Shown piece by piece: positions 37,862 to 48,848 of a DNA stretch of 64,000 bases. Source of the DNA: Achromobacter xylosoxidans (lineage in GTDB: Bacteria; Pseudomonadota; Gammaproteobacteria; Burkholderiales; Burkholderiaceae_B); contig NZ_LN831029.1 in assembly GCF_001457475.1 (NCBI RefSeq), forward strand, positions 6,448,001-6,512,000, given 5' to 3'. Within the stretch, counting starts at the first letter, position 1; every line of letters begins with the position of its first letter. A model generated the notes under the pieces. It saw nothing but the letters and a program-made list of their open reading frames with translations, did no database searches and had not been told where the DNA came from. Both the position numbers and the translations under genes were made by a program.

Positions 37862-39786
37862 TGTTGGCGCACCAGATCGGAGGTGATGTTTTCGACCGAG
37901 GCCGTCGACGCGTTGCGCTCGGGGCGCTGGATCTTGTCCTGGCGATCCTTGGCCAGCCAGTAGTCGAACACCTTGCGCGCCACCGGCGCGGCGACGCTGG
38001 CGCCCCAGCCGGCGTTTTCGACGATCAGCGCGACGGCGATGCGCGGGTGTTCCAGCGGCGCGAAGCCCATGAACAGCGCGTGGTCGCGCAGGCGTTCGTC
38101 GATGGCGCTGGCGCGGTAGTGGCCGCCGCGCAGGCTGAACACCTGGGCCGTGCCGGTCTTGCCGGCGGCCTGATAGGGCGCGTTGGCGAAGGCGCGGCGC
38201 GCGGTGCCGGCGCGGACCACGTCGGCCATGGCGTTCTTGATGACGTCGACGTTGGCCTGCTTGAGAGGGATGCGGTAGTCGGGCGCGGATTCCGTAGGCT
38301 TGGCCACGCCCGAACGCGGGTCGCGCACCGCGTGCACCAGGTGCGGACGGCGGTACAGCCCGTTATTGGCCAGGGTCGAGGTGCCCTGCGCCAGTTGCAG
38401 CAGGGTGAAGGCGTTGTAGCCCTGCCCCACCGCCACCGAAATCGTCTCGCCGGCGTACCAGCGCTGGCGGTCCTTGTCCTTGTAGGCCGAACGCTTCCAC
38501 TCGGTCGAGGGCAGCACGCCGCGCTTCTCGCCTTCGAGATCGATGCCGGTGATCTGGCCAAAGCCGAACTGCTTGGTGAAATCGTGCAGCGCGTTCACGC
38601 CGATCTCGGGGCCGAGCGAATAGAAGTACGTGTCCGACGACACCACGATGGCCTTGTGCATGTCGGTCATGCCATAGGCGGCGCCGCCGGCATTGCGGAA
38701 TTTCTGGCCGCCGAACTCGTAGTAGCCGGGGTCCGAGATGCGGTCGGTGGCGCGGCGCTTGCCCAGTTCCAGCGCCGCCAGGCCGACGAAAGGCTTGTAG
38801 GTGGAACCGATCGGGTAGGTGCCGTACAGCGGGCGGTTGATCAGCGGGTGGTCCGGCGACTCGTTCAGCATGCGCCAGTTGTCCACGTCGATGCCGTCGA
38901 CGAACAGGTTCGGGTCGAACGAGGGCTGCGAGACGAAGGCCAGCACCTCGCCGGTGTCGGGATCGATCGCCACCAGCGCGCCGCGCTGGCCCTCGAAGGC
39001 TTCCTCGGCCACCTTCTGCAGGCCCAGGTCGATCGACAGCATGATGTCCGAGCCCGGCACCGGGTCGATGCGGCGCAACGTGCGCATGGGGCGGCCGCCC
39101 GCGGTCACTTCGACCTCTTCCAGGCCGGTGCGGCCATGCAGGGCTTCTTCCCAGGTCTTCTCGATGCCCTTCTTGCCGATCACGTCGGTGCCGCGATAGT
39201 TGCCCAGCAGGCCGGCGCGTTCGAGTTCCTCGTTGTCGTTTTCGGCGATGCGGCCGATGTAGCCCACCACGTGGGCGGCGGACTGCCCCTGCGGATACTC
39301 GCGCACCCAGCGGGCGCGCAGCTCGACGCCGGGGAACTGGAAGGCGTGGGCCGCGAACCAGGCCGCTTCGGTCTCGTTGAGGTTGTTGCGCAGCTGCAGG
39401 CTGGCGTAGCGGCTGGATTCGGCGGCGCGGCGCTTGAAGCGGCGTTGATCGGCCGGGCTGATGTAGACCACCTCGGTCAGACGCTCGAACAGCGCATTCA
39501 TGTTGCCGGCCTGGGCCGGCACCACTTCGAGGGTGTAGGTGCGGTAGTTGCGCGCCAGCACTTCGCCATTGCGGTCGAGGATCTCGCCGCGGCGCGGCGG
39601 GATCGGCACGACCGCGATGCGGTTGCGGTCGGCGCGTTCGGACAGGCCTTCGTAACGGTCGACCTGCAAGTACCAGAACCGGCCTATCAGCACGCCGAAG
39701 CAGACCAGCGCAAAGATGCCGCCGACCCAGGCGCGCAGGCGGAAGCGCTGCTTCTGCTGCTGGCCGGTTTTCTTGAATTCAAACAT
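37858..39786 (-). CDS. mrdA: Penicillin-binding protein 2 (elongasome transpeptidase)
   Basis: 642-residue class B PBP crosslinking side-wall peptidoglycan. An N-terminal membrane anchor (about 19-40) leads to a pedestal domain. The transpeptidase has the SxxK serine in YPIGSTYKPF (about residue 327), the SxD motif SSDTYFYSLG and KTGTAQV. An open frame of 46 extra codons upstream overlaps mreD and is not coding; MFEFKKTGQQ is the start. Target of mecillinam-type beta-lactams in relatives. Confidence 0.96.
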   Translation of the reverse strand: MFEFKKTGQQQKQRFRLRAWVGGIFALVCFGVLIGRFWYLQVDRYEGLSERADRNRIAVVPIPPRRGEILDRNGEVLARNYRTYTLEVVPAQAGNMNALFERLTEVVYISPADQRRFKRRAAESSRYASLQLRNNLNETEAAWFAAHAFQFPGVELRARWVREYPQGQSAAHVVGYIGRIAENDNEELERAGLLGNYRGTDVIGKKGIEKTWEEALHGRTGLEEVEVTAGGRPMRTLRRIDPVPGSDIMLSIDLGLQKVAEEAFEGQRGALVAIDPDTGEVLAFVSQPSFDPNLFVDGIDVDNWRMLNESPDHPLINRPLYGTYPIGSTYKPFVGLAALELGKRRATDRISDPGYYEFGGQKFRNAGGAAYGMTDMHKAIVVSSDTYFYSLGPEIGVNALHDFTKQFGFGQITGIDLEGEKRGVLPSTEWKRSAYKDKDRQRWYAGETISVAVGQGYNAFTLLQLAQGTSTLANNGLYRRPHLVHAVRDPRSGVAKPTESAPDYRIPLKQANVDVIKNAMADVVRAGTARRAFANAPYQAAGKTGTAQVFSLRGGHYRASAIDERLRDHALFMGFAPLEHPRIAVALIVENAGWGASVAAPVARKVFDYWLAKDRQDKIQRPERNASTASVENITSDLVRQQ

Positions 39787-39803
39787 GAGACGCGGCGCCG
39801 CCG

Positions 39804-40373
39804 TCAGGCGGAGGAGGATTCGGCGTCGTCGGCACCGCGCTGCGGCAAGTGCAGCACCCAGCCCGCCAGCGGCCACAACGCGGCGGTGATGGCCACGCTG
39901 ATGCTCCAGTCCCAGCCCGGCCACTTGCCGGCCAGCCAGGCATGGATGATCTGGGTGATGAAGCGCGCGATCAGGAACACCGGCAACATGTGCATCGCCT
40001 GGCTCCAGAGGTCGAACCGTTGCAGGCGGCGGTGCAGCACCACGGCGCCGTAGGCGACCAGGGTGTAGGACAGCGCGTGCTCGCCGAGCAGGCCCGCGTC
40101 ATGCACGTCCATCAGCAGGCCGAAGCAGAAGGCGGTGAACAGGCCGACGCGGCGCGGCTCATGGACGCACCAGAAAGCGATGATCAGGATCAGCACGTCG
40201 GGCGCGCCCTGCCACAACCGCCACGGCAGCAGCGACACCAGCCACACCAGCAGGATGGTGCCCCACACGAAGAGGCCGTGCGCCGGCCCCGACAGGCGGT
40301 CAGGCTGCACGTTGCTGGGCGTGCCCAGGCGGCGCCGGGGCTGGCCGGATGATGGTTGGTTAGTCCGATCCAC
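39804..40373 (-). CDS. mreD: Rod shape-determining protein MreD
   Basis: 189-residue inner-membrane protein with about five helices (FVWGTILLVWLVSLLPWRLW, LFTAFCFGLLMDVHDAGLLG, ALSYTLVAYGAVVLHRRL), linking MreC to the elongasome. GTG 40373 is chosen because AGGAGG lies 9 bp upstream; the next upstream ATG (40415) has no such site. With GTG the gene overlaps the end of mreC by 14 bp in another frame. Confidence 0.87.
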   Translation of the reverse strand: MDRTNQPSSGQPRRRLGTPSNVQPDRLSGPAHGLFVWGTILLVWLVSLLPWRLWQGAPDVLILIIAFWCVHEPRRVGLFTAFCFGLLMDVHDAGLLGEHALSYTLVAYGAVVLHRRLQRFDLWSQAMHMLPVFLIARFITQIIHAWLAGKWPGWDWSISVAITAALWPLAGWVLHLPQRGADDAESSSA

Positions 40374-41244
40374 CGGAATCGACCTCCTGACGGTTGGACT
40401 CGGCACGTTCCACATCCACCTGCAGGACCAGGAAGTGGCGATAGCGCTCAGGGTGGGCCAGCGGCTCGCAGACGGCGCGGGCGAAGCCGGAAGCGGTGTC
40501 GCGCTCGACCGAGGTCACCTTGGCCACCGGCAGGCCGGCGGGAAACAAGCCGCCGACGCCGCTGGTGACGATGGTATCGCCTTCCTTGATGTCGGCATTG
40601 GCCGCGAGGTAGCGGACCTCCATCTTGCCGGGAGAGTTCCCGCCAAAGGCGATCAGGCGCAGGCCGTTGCGCAGCAATTGCACCGGGATCGATACCTGTT
40701 CGTCGGTGACCAGGGCAGCCTCGGCCGTCATGGGCGTGACGCGCACGATCTGGCCGACCACGCCGCCTTCATCGATCACCGGCATGCCCGGCGCCAGGCC
40801 GGCCTTGCTGCCCTTGTTGAACACCAGCCGCTGGTTGAAGGCGTTGGTGGGTTCGTACAGCACTTCGACCACCACGGCCGACTGGGCCACGGTGTCGGTC
40901 ACGCCGAGCAGGCGGCGCAATTGGGCGTTTTCGGCGGCCAGCTGCGCCGCGTGCGTGGCCACCTGGGCCAGTTCGATGCGCTGGCGCTGCAGGGCTTCGT
41001 TTTCGCTGCGGATGAGGTTGGCCGCGTTGACCCATTCATTGACCTGCTGGACCAGGTCGCGCGGCGCCATGACGGCGCGCTGGAAGGGATACAGCGCCAC
41101 GGACATCGCCCGGCGCGCCGGTTCCAGCATGCGCCACTGCGAATCCATGATGATCAGAGCCAGTGCCAGGACGACCAGGATGACCAGCCGCACCTCCGCG
41201 GGAGGGCCGCGCCTGAATAGGGGGGGAGTCCCTTGTCGTTGCAT
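40360..41244 (-). CDS. mreC: Cell shape-determining protein MreC
   Basis: 294 residues: a short cytoplasmic tail, a membrane helix (LVILVVLALALIIMD) and a periplasmic coiled coil (about 75-105, NEALQRQRIELAQVATHAAQ). The MreC beta-barrel domain contains VLYEPTNAFNQRLVFNKGSK and VTSGVGGLFPAGLPVAKV. It organises PBP2/RodA with MreB. 84 bp downstream of mreB. Confidence 0.94.
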   Translation of the reverse strand: MQRQGTPPLFRRGPPAEVRLVILVVLALALIIMDSQWRMLEPARRAMSVALYPFQRAVMAPRDLVQQVNEWVNAANLIRSENEALQRQRIELAQVATHAAQLAAENAQLRRLLGVTDTVAQSAVVVEVLYEPTNAFNQRLVFNKGSKAGLAPGMPVIDEGGVVGQIVRVTPMTAEAALVTDEQVSIPVQLLRNGLRLIAFGGNSPGKMEVRYLAANADIKEGDTIVTSGVGGLFPAGLPVAKVTSVERDTASGFARAVCEPLAHPERYRHFLVLQVDVERAESNRQEVDSGGSD

Positions 41245-41328
41245 GAATCTCAGCCCGGGCGCCCGCGCCCGCAGCCCCCGCAGCGGCCGGAGCCGTGGAA
41301 AAGCGGGGCTCCGGGCTGGCGGGCGGTA

Positions 41329-42378
<1,050 letters not shown>

Positions 42379-42600
42379 TCAGCTAAATTCTGGGGGGAAT
42401 TGGGGTCATGCCGCGGGGCGTACCACCCGGGAAAGCCTGGGTGCGCCTGTCATCACGGCGATTAAACCGTGAATCATAACTTATAATTTCCCCGGAAATA
42501 GCGCATAAATGCAGGCTATTCAAGCTTTGTAACGGGTTTGGCATGTGCATACTGCCCAGTCCCGCCCCTCGGCCTTCGCTTCTCGATATTCGCAATCCCC

Positions 42601-42909
42601 ATGGCGCTCAATGACACAGATGTGGCCCGCATTGCCAGGCTGGCCAGAATCGAACTGACCCCGGACCAGCGCGGCCACGCGCAAGCCGAGCTCAATGGCA
42701 TCCTCCACCTGATCGAACGGCTGCAGGCCGTCGACACCCAAGGCGTCGAACCCCTGGCCCACCCGCTGTCCGCCCACGAGGACATCGTGCTGCGCCTGCG
42801 CCAGGACGCGGTCACCGAAACCGCCTCGGAGGCCCGCCGCGCCGAACTGCTGGCCAACGCCCCCGATGCCCAGGACGGCCTTTTCCTGGTCCCCAAGGTT
42901 CTCGACTAA
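42601..42909 (+). CDS. gatC: Asp/Glu-tRNA amidotransferase subunit C
   Basis: Small subunit of GatCAB, which amidates misacylated Asp-tRNA(Asn)/Glu-tRNA(Gln). 102 residues beginning MALNDTDVARIARLARIELT, with the GatC landmarks GVEPLAHPL and ending LFLVPKVLD. The open frame 21 codons upstream is not conserved. 3 bp separate it from gatA. Confidence 0.95.
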   Translation: MALNDTDVARIARLARIELTPDQRGHAQAELNGILHLIERLQAVDTQGVEPLAHPLSAHEDIVLRLRQDAVTETASEARRAELLANAPDAQDGLFLVPKVLD

Positions 42910-42912
42910 GCC

Positions 42913-44454
42913 ATGACCCAACCCGCCCTGCACACCCAATTCGAGGGGATCGCCGCCCTGCGCGCGGCCCTCGCCCAACGCCAGGTCAGCGCCGTCGAGC
43001 TGGCGCAAAGCTCGCTGGCGGCCGCCGACGCGGCCAGCGGCCTGAACGCCTTCTTACATATTGACGCCGAATTGACGCTGGCCCAGGCCCGCGCCGCCGA
43101 CGCCGCGCTGGCCGCCGGCAACGCCGGCCCCCTGGCCGGCGTGCCCATCGCCCACAAGGACGCCTTCGTCACCCGCGGCTGGCGCACCACCGCCGGCAGC
43201 AAGATGCTGGACGGCTACGTCAGTCCGTTCGACGCCACCGTGGTCGAGCGCCTGCAGGCCGCCGGCGCCGTGTCGCTGGGCAAGCTCAACTGCGACGAGT
43301 TCGCCATGGGCTCGGGCAACGAGAATTCGGCCTACGGCGTGGTCCGCAATCCGTGGGACCCGGCCGCCGTGCCCGGCGGTTCGTCGGGCGGTTCGGCCGC
43401 GGCCGTCGCCGCCCGCCTGGTGGCCGCCACCACCGGCACCGACACCGGCGGTTCGGTGCGCCAGCCCGCCGCGCTGTGCGGCGTCAGCGGCATCAAGCCG
43501 ACCTACGGCACCGTCTCGCGCTACGGGATGGTGGCCTTCGGCTCCAGCCTGGACCAGGCCGGCCCGCTGGCCCCCAGCAGCCGCGACCTGCTCGAACTGC
43601 TGGACGTCATCAGCGGCTTCGACCCGCGCGACGCCACCAGCCTGGAAAAATGCGATGCCGCCGCCAACGAACCGGGCCGCGTGCGGCGCGATTTCGATGC
43701 CGCGCAAGGCAAGTTCGACGCGGCCGGCAGCCAGCCCCTGAAGGGCTTGCGCATCGGCGTGCCCGAGGAATACTTCGGCGCCGGCCTGGCGCCGGACGTG
43801 GCCGCCGCGGTGCAGGCCGCGCTGGCCCAGTTCGAAACGCTGGGCGCGGTGCGCGTGCCGGTGTCGCTACCGCGCACCGAGCTGGCCATCCCCGCCTACT
43901 ACGTCATCGCCCCCGCCGAAGCGTCGAGCAACCTGGCGCGCTACGACGGCGTGCGCTACGGCCATCGCGCCGCACAGTACGGCGACCTGAACGAGATGAT
44001 CAGCCGCTCGCGCGCCGAAGGCTTCGGCGACGAGGTCAAGCGCCGCATCCTGATCGGCACCTACGTGCTGTCGCACGGCTATTACGACGCCTACTACCTG
44101 CAGGCCCAGCGCCTGCGCCGCATGATCGCCCAGGACTTCCAGCGCGCCTTCGCCGGCCAGTGCGACGTCATCATGGGCCCGGTGACCCCCACGGTCGCCA
44201 AGAACATCGGCGACAACCGCGACGACCCCACCGCCGACTGGCTGGCCGACGTCTACACGCTGGGCGTCAGCCTGGCGGGCCTGCCGGCCATGTCGATCCC
44301 TTGCGGTTTCGGCACCGGCGCCGGCGCCAAGCGCCCCGTCGGCCTGCAGATCATCGGCAACTACTTCGACGAAGGCCGCCTCCTGGCCATCGCCGACCGC
44401 TACCAACAAGTCACGACGTGGCACAAGGCCACGCCGGCCCAGCAGGACGCCTAA
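42913..44454 (+). CDS. gatA: Asp/Glu-tRNA amidotransferase subunit A
   Basis: Amidase subunit that hydrolyses glutamine to supply ammonia. 513 residues. The amidase-signature triad is visible: K82 (VPIAHKDAF), S157 ([10 protein letters not shown]) and S181 ([10 protein letters not shown]), with the same spacing (75 and 24) as characterised GatA enzymes. The length is slightly above the usual 485-495. Operon gatC-gatA-gatB. Confidence 0.97.
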   Translation: MTQPALHTQFEGIAALRAALAQRQVSAVELAQSSLAAADAASGLNAFLHIDAELTLAQARAADAALAAGNAGPLAGVPIAHKDAFVTRGWRTTAGSKMLDGYVSPFDATVVERLQAAGAVSLGKLNCDEFAMGSGNENSAYGVVRNPWDPAAVPGGSSGGSAAAVAARLVAATTGTDTGGSVRQPAALCGVSGIKPTYGTVSRYGMVAFGSSLDQAGPLAPSSRDLLELLDVISGFDPRDATSLEKCDAAANEPGRVRRDFDAAQGKFDAAGSQPLKGLRIGVPEEYFGAGLAPDVAAAVQAALAQFETLGAVRVPVSLPRTELAIPAYYVIAPAEASSNLARYDGVRYGHRAAQYGDLNEMISRSRAEGFGDEVKRRILIGTYVLSHGYYDAYYLQAQRLRRMIAQDFQRAFAGQCDVIMGPVTPTVAKNIGDNRDDPTADWLADVYTLGVSLAGLPAMSIPCGFGTGAGAKRPVGLQIIGNYFDEGRLLAIADRYQQVTTWHKATPAQQDA

Positions 44455-44456
44455 GC

Positions 44457-45914
44457 ATGAACTGGGAAATCGTCATCGGCCTGGAAACGCATACCCAGCT
44501 TTCCACCGACTCCAAGATCTTTTCGGGCAGCAGCACCGAATTCGGCGCCGCGCCCAACACCCACGCCAACGAAGTCGACCTGGCCTTGCCGGGCAGCCTG
44601 CCGGTCATGAACCGCGGCGCCGCCGAACGCGCCATCCGCTTCGGCCTGGCCGTGGGCGCCGAGATCGCGCCGCGCTCGGTATTTGCGCGCAAGAACTACT
44701 TCTACCCCGATCTGCCCAAGGGCTACCAGATCAGCCAGTATGAGCTGCCGGTGGTAGTGGGCGGTTCGCTGTCGTTCTTCGTGGGCGAGGAAGAAAAAAC
44801 CGTCAACCTGACGCGCGCCCACCTCGAAGAAGACGCGGGCAAGTCCTCGCACGAGAACTTCACGCTGGCAAACGGCTCGCCGGCCAGCGGCATCGACCTG
44901 AACCGCGCCGGCACGCCGCTGCTTGAAATCGTGACCGAACCCGAAATGCGCTCGGCCGCCGAGGCCGTGGCCTACGCCCGCGCGCTGCACAGCCTGGTGG
45001 TCTGGTTGGGCATCTGCGACGGCAACATGCAGGAAGGTTCGTTCCGCTGCGATGCCAACGTGTCCGTGCGCCCGGTGGGCCAGAAGGAATTCGGCACCCG
45101 CACCGAGATCAAGAACGTCAACTCGTTCCGCTTCCTGGAACGCGCCATCACCTACGAAGCGCGGCGCCAGATCGAGCTGATCGAGGACGGCGGCACGGTG
45201 GTCCAGGAAACCCGCCTGTACGACGCCGACCGCGACGAAACCCGCAGCATGCGCAGCAAGGAAGACGCGCACGACTACCGCTACTTCCCCGATCCCGACC
45301 TGCCCACGCTCGTGATCTCGCGCGAGTGGGTGGACGAGGTCCGCGCCGCCATGCCGGAGCTGCCGGCCGCCCAGCGCGCCCGCTTCGAATCCGAGTACGG
45401 CCTGTCGGCCTACGACGCCGCGCAGCTGACCGTCAGCCGCGACCTGGCCGCCTACTTCGAGGCCGTGGCGCACGCGCTGCCGGCCGGCCAGGCCAAGCTG
45501 GCCGCCAACTGGATCATGGGCGAAGTGGCCGCCACCCTGAACAAGGAAGAAAAGGCCATCGCCGACGCGCCGGTGCAGGCGCCGGCCCTGGCCGCGCTGA
45601 TCAACCGCATCATCGACGGCACCATCTCCAACAAGATCGCGCGTGAAGTGTTCGGCGCCATGTGGGCCGGCGAGAACGGCGGCCAGCCCGACGCCATCAT
45701 CGAAGCCCGCGGCCTCAAGCAGATCAGCGACAGCGGCGCCATCGGCGCCATGATCGACGAGGTGCTGGCGGCCAATCCGGCCATCGTCGAGGAATACCGC
45801 GCCGGCAAGCAGAAGGCGTTCAACTCGCTGGTCGGCCAGATCATGAAGGCCGCGCGCGGCAAGGCCAACCCGCAACAGGTCAACGACCTGCTCAAGCAGA
45901 AGCTGGACAACTGA
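44457..45914 (+). CDS. gatB: Asp/Glu-tRNA amidotransferase subunit B
   Basis: Kinase/transamidase subunit that phosphorylates and amidates the aminoacyl ester. 485 residues, starting [20 protein letters not shown], with [28 protein letters not shown] and the C-terminal tRNA-binding YqeY-like tail ending [10 protein letters not shown]. Two bases separate it from gatA. A strong terminator follows. Confidence 0.97.
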   Translation: MNWEIVIGLETHTQLSTDSKIFSGSSTEFGAAPNTHANEVDLALPGSLPVMNRGAAERAIRFGLAVGAEIAPRSVFARKNYFYPDLPKGYQISQYELPVVVGGSLSFFVGEEEKTVNLTRAHLEEDAGKSSHENFTLANGSPASGIDLNRAGTPLLEIVTEPEMRSAAEAVAYARALHSLVVWLGICDGNMQEGSFRCDANVSVRPVGQKEFGTRTEIKNVNSFRFLERAITYEARRQIELIEDGGTVVQETRLYDADRDETRSMRSKEDAHDYRYFPDPDLPTLVISREWVDEVRAAMPELPAAQRARFESEYGLSAYDAAQLTVSRDLAAYFEAVAHALPAGQAKLAANWIMGEVAATLNKEEKAIADAPVQAPALAALINRIIDGTISNKIAREVFGAMWAGENGGQPDAIIEARGLKQISDSGAIGAMIDEVLAANPAIVEEYRAGKQKAFNSLVGQIMKAARGKANPQQVNDLLKQKLDN

Positions 45915-45968
45915 TCCCCGGCCGGCCCGCTTTCATGGGGGCCGGCGCAGTATCAGACCGAACCTAAG

Positions 45969-45998
45969 GCCGCGGCATCTTGCCGCGGCTTTTTGTTT
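45969..45998 (+). terminator. Terminator after gatCAB
   Basis: Perfect 9-bp stem GCCGCGGCA (45969-45977), loop TCT, TGCCGCGGC (45981-45989), then TTTTTGTTT. It isolates the amidotransferase operon from the toxin-antitoxin pair 43 bp further on. Confidence 0.9.
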
Positions 45999-46040
45999 GG
46001 CCAAGAATGGTTCGGTCGATTTCGCGCCGGAGACTTGGCC

Positions 46041-46292
46041 ATGACCACCCCCTATCTATCCGTTCCGCAAGAACAGGTCGCCGAGCGACTGAATGAACTC
46101 ATTGAAGCGGCCCATACCGGGACCCGCGTCGTCATCACCCGGGACGGCATGGCGTATGCTCAGTTCTGGCGGGTCAACCCGCTGCTGACCGAAGAGGCGC
46201 ACCGCGCGATCGAGGAACTCAAGCAACTCAAGGGCATCCCGTATGTGGACGACGCCACCTGGTGGTACGCCGTGAAGGGGATACGCGAATGA
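46041..46292 (+). CDS. Phd/YefM-like antitoxin of a VapBC-type pair
   Basis: 83-residue small acidic protein. Its N-terminal half (EQVAERLNELIEAAHTGTRV then VITRDGMAYAQF) matches the Phd/YefM antitoxin fold, which binds DNA and the toxin. The C-terminal half ([19 protein letters not shown]) would wrap the toxin. The start at 46041 has GGAGA 9 bp upstream; an in-frame ATG 16 codons earlier falls inside the gatB terminator. Coupled to the PIN gene by a 4-bp ATGA overlap. Confidence 0.78.
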   Translation: MTTPYLSVPQEQVAERLNELIEAAHTGTRVVITRDGMAYAQFWRVNPLLTEEAHRAIEELKQLKGIPYVDDATWWYAVKGIRE

Positions 46293-46867
46293 AGCTCGTG
46301 CTCGATGCGTCGGTTGCCCTGAGCTGGCTGCAATTGCCCAGCCAGACCCACAGTGGGCAAGCGCTCACGATACTGGAAGGCCTGATTGACAAGCCCGCGC
46401 TTGTCCCATTGATCTGGAAGCTGGAAGTCGCCCAGGGAGCGTTACGCATCGAACGGTTGCGGCAAGCCACGCCAGACATGCTGAAAAAATTTTCGACGCG
46501 GTTGAAGATGGCGCCGGTGGTCAACGAGAACCGCCCTGCCACCACCTGGCTGCCGCGCTGTGTCGCGCTTGCCCGGGAACACGCCCTCACGGTGTACGAC
46601 GCGTCGTACCTGGAACTTGCGCTTTGGCACGATGCCGCACTGGCCACCTTCGACAAGCGCCTGGCGCAAGCGGCATGTGCCTGCGATGTCGTCGTCATCG
46701 GCCCTGAAGCGCCGGCCAGCAGGCTGGAGTCCCCGGCGACCCGATACGGCAGCCGGCAGGCCAAGTCCCACCGGCCCGGATTTACTTCACCCCGTACTTC
46801 GTCCGGTACGCCTGCACCGCATCGCGGTGCTCGGCAAACGCGGCGTCGTCCTGCAGCAGCGCCATGA
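46289..46867 (+). CDS. PIN-domain toxin (VapC-like) with extended C terminus
   Basis: 192 residues. PIN nuclease acidic residues are visible at D6 ([11 protein letters not shown]), E46 (WKLEVAQ), D104 ([10 protein letters not shown]) and D122 (TFDKRL), so the active site looks intact; VapC toxins cleave tRNA or rRNA. The PIN core ends near residue 141 (VVVIGPEAP). The remaining 50 residues are Arg/Pro/Ser-rich, and the last 28 codons are antisense to the pyrE 3' end. The tail therefore looks like readthrough past a lost stop. Base composition is less GC-rich than in gatB. Confidence 0.78.
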   Translation: MKLVLDASVALSWLQLPSQTHSGQALTILEGLIDKPALVPLIWKLEVAQGALRIERLRQATPDMLKKFSTRLKMAPVVNENRPATTWLPRCVALAREHALTVYDASYLELALWHDAALATFDKRLAQAACACDVVVIGPEAPASRLESPATRYGSRQAKSHRPGFTSPRTSSGTPAPHRGARQTRRRPAAAP

Positions 46868-47474
46868 TGTCCGCCAGCGATGCAATCGCCACCACCGGGA
46901 TGCCATAGGTCTTGGCCACGTCCTGCACCGCCGAGTGCGCCGACAGCGCATCGTCGGCACCCGCCCGCTCCATGCGGTCCATGGCGATCAGCACGGCAGC
47001 CGGCTCGGCGCCGGCGTTGCGGATGATCTCCACCGACTCGCGCACCGAGGTGCCCGCGGTGATCACGTCGTCGATGATGACGACCTTGCCCTTGAGCGGC
47101 GCGCCCACCAGGGTGCCGCCTTCGCCGTGGTCCTTGGCTTCCTTGCGGTTGTAGGCGAACGGCACGTCGCCGCGGCCCTGCATCGCCGGGTGGTTGGCCA
47201 GCGCGACGGCGGTGGCCGTGGCCAGCGGGATGCCCTTGTAGGCCGGGCCGAACAGCATATCGAAGGCCACGCCCGAATCCAGCAGCGCCTGCGCATAGAA
47301 GCCTGCCAGCTTGCCGACCGAACCACCACTGTTGAACAGGCCCGCATTGAAGAAATAGGGACTGATACGGCCGGACTTGACCTTGAAGCTGCCGAAGCGC
47401 AGCACGCCTTCGTTCAGGGCGAAGCGGACAAAATCAAGCGAGGTGGCGGAGTTGGCAGAATGGGCGGCAGACAT
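46782..47474 (-). CDS. pyrE: Orotate phosphoribosyltransferase
   Basis: Makes OMP from orotate and PRPP in pyrimidine synthesis. 230 residues: [53 protein letters not shown] and the PRPP motif [20 protein letters not shown]. The 3' end overlaps the opposing PIN-toxin frame by 86 bp. Divergent from exonuclease III. Confidence 0.96.
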   Translation of the reverse strand: MSAAHSANSATSLDFVRFALNEGVLRFGSFKVKSGRISPYFFNAGLFNSGGSVGKLAGFYAQALLDSGVAFDMLFGPAYKGIPLATATAVALANHPAMQGRGDVPFAYNRKEAKDHGEGGTLVGAPLKGKVVIIDDVITAGTSVRESVEIIRNAGAEPAAVLIAMDRMERAGADDALSAHSAVQDVAKTYGIPVVAIASLADIMALLQDDAAFAEHRDAVQAYRTKYGVK

Positions 47475-47608
47475 GCGAGCGGGGTCCGAGAGGTGGCAAA
47501 CCCCGGCATTTTATCCGTTGTCGGGGCTATTGCCGGGCAACGTCGCCCAGTCGGTTAAATTCCTGGCATTGTTCCGGCCGTTCCCGGCCGCTCTACAGGA
47601 GTCCCGCT

Positions 47609-48397
47609 TTGCTGCGCATCACGTCGATCAACCTCAATGGCATCCGGTCCGCCTTCCGCAAGGGCCTGCAACCCTGGATGGAAAAGCACGCCGCCGACGT
47701 GCTGTGCCTGCAGGAAATCAAGGTGTCGGACGAGGATCTGACCGAGGATCTGCGCCACCCGCCCGGCTACACCGGCCACTTCCACCATGCCGTCAAGAAA
47801 GGCTACAGCGGCGTCGGCATCTATCTGCGTGATGCGGCCGAGCGCGTCAGCATCGGCCTGGGCTGCGAAGAATTCGATCCCGAGGGCCGCATCATCCGCG
47901 CCGACTGGAAGAACCTGTCGGTCATCAGCGCCTACCTGCCCTCGGGCTCCAGCGGCGACGAACGCCAGCAGGCCAAGTACCGCTTCCTGGACCGCTTCGG
48001 TCCGTGGATCGACGAACTGATGCACGAGCACAAGAAGACCGGCCGCGAATTCGTCATCTGCGGCGACTGGAACATCGCCCACAAGGAAATCGACCTGAAG
48101 AACTGGAAGGGCAACCTGAAGAATTCCGGTTTCCTGCCCGAGGAACGCGCCTGGCTGACCGACGTGTTCGACAAGCGCGGCTTCGTCGACGTGTTCCGCA
48201 CCATCGACGAGCGGCCGGACCAGTACACCTGGTGGAGCAACCGCGGCCAGGCCTGGGCCAAGAACGTCGGGTGGCGTATCGATTACCAGATCGCCACGCC
48301 CGGCATCGCCGCCCGCGCCCGCAGCGTCGCGATCTATAAAGACGAACGCTTTTCCGACCACGCGCCGCTGACGATCGACTACGACGCCACGCTGTAG
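47609..48397 (+). CDS. xth: Exodeoxyribonuclease III (AP endonuclease family)
   Basis: 262-residue Mg-dependent AP endonuclease/3'-5' exonuclease of base-excision repair. Motifs: SINLNGIRSAF, LCLQEIKVSDEDL (catalytic Glu), CGDWNIAHKEIDLKN (Asp/Asn) and the C-terminal FSDHAPLTIDYD (Asp-His). Translation appears to start at TTG 47609: CAGGAG lies 7 bp upstream, and the family N terminus begins exactly here with no nearby ATG. A long GC hairpin without T-tract (48401-48432) follows the stop. Confidence 0.93.
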   Translation: MLRITSINLNGIRSAFRKGLQPWMEKHAADVLCLQEIKVSDEDLTEDLRHPPGYTGHFHHAVKKGYSGVGIYLRDAAERVSIGLGCEEFDPEGRIIRADWKNLSVISAYLPSGSSGDERQQAKYRFLDRFGPWIDELMHEHKKTGREFVICGDWNIAHKEIDLKNWKGNLKNSGFLPEERAWLTDVFDKRGFVDVFRTIDERPDQYTWWSNRGQAWAKNVGWRIDYQIATPGIAARARSVAIYKDERFSDHAPLTIDYDATL

Positions 48398-48848
48398 CAA
48401 CCAGGCGGTGGGACGTCCGTTCCACCGCCTGGCGCATGATCTGGCGCAAAGTATAATTAGGGACACATCATAAGAAATCCGCCCGGCAAATATAGGACTC
48501 TGCCCCCGCTGCCGGGTGCATTCCCCTATGAAGCGCCCATGCCTTTCCTGCCGTGAACTTGGCATTATATTGGGGACGCATTAATTTTCCCTGTGAATTC
48601 AATGTCCCACCCTTCTCTCTATGGAACCCGGGGTGATCTCCCCGCCCTCCAAACCGCAATGCGACCCCAATAATTAAAGAAAAAAGCGCTTTGATATCAA
48701 GGTGATGGAGCAGCCCGCCGTTTTGCGCAGGGCAACAAATTAGCCCTACAATCTCGCACCAAGCCGGTGCAATCCGCACCAAAACGGAGATTCGACGCCC
48801 CGAAACAGCGCATCTCCGCACTCATTCGAAGCGCCCCCCAAGGAGATC
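48398..48848 (+). promoter_or_regulatory. AT-rich region upstream of gdhA
   Basis: 451 bp without a gene. It opens with an 11-bp hairpin CCAGGCGGTGG (48401-48411) / CCACCGCCTGG (48422-48432), then a TATAAT box (48452-48457). The palindrome TTGATATCAA lies at 48691-48700. Nearer the gene, GGTGC-AATCC-GCACC and GGAGAT...ATCTCC can pair in the leader. GC content drops clearly between 48450 and 48740. This length suggests a regulated gdhA promoter. Confidence 0.45.

Noticed and set aside
37861..40053. Plus-strand open frame of about 730 codons opposite mrdA
   Set aside because: Composition is biased and no domain is recognisable, whereas mrdA on the minus strand has all PBP2 motifs.
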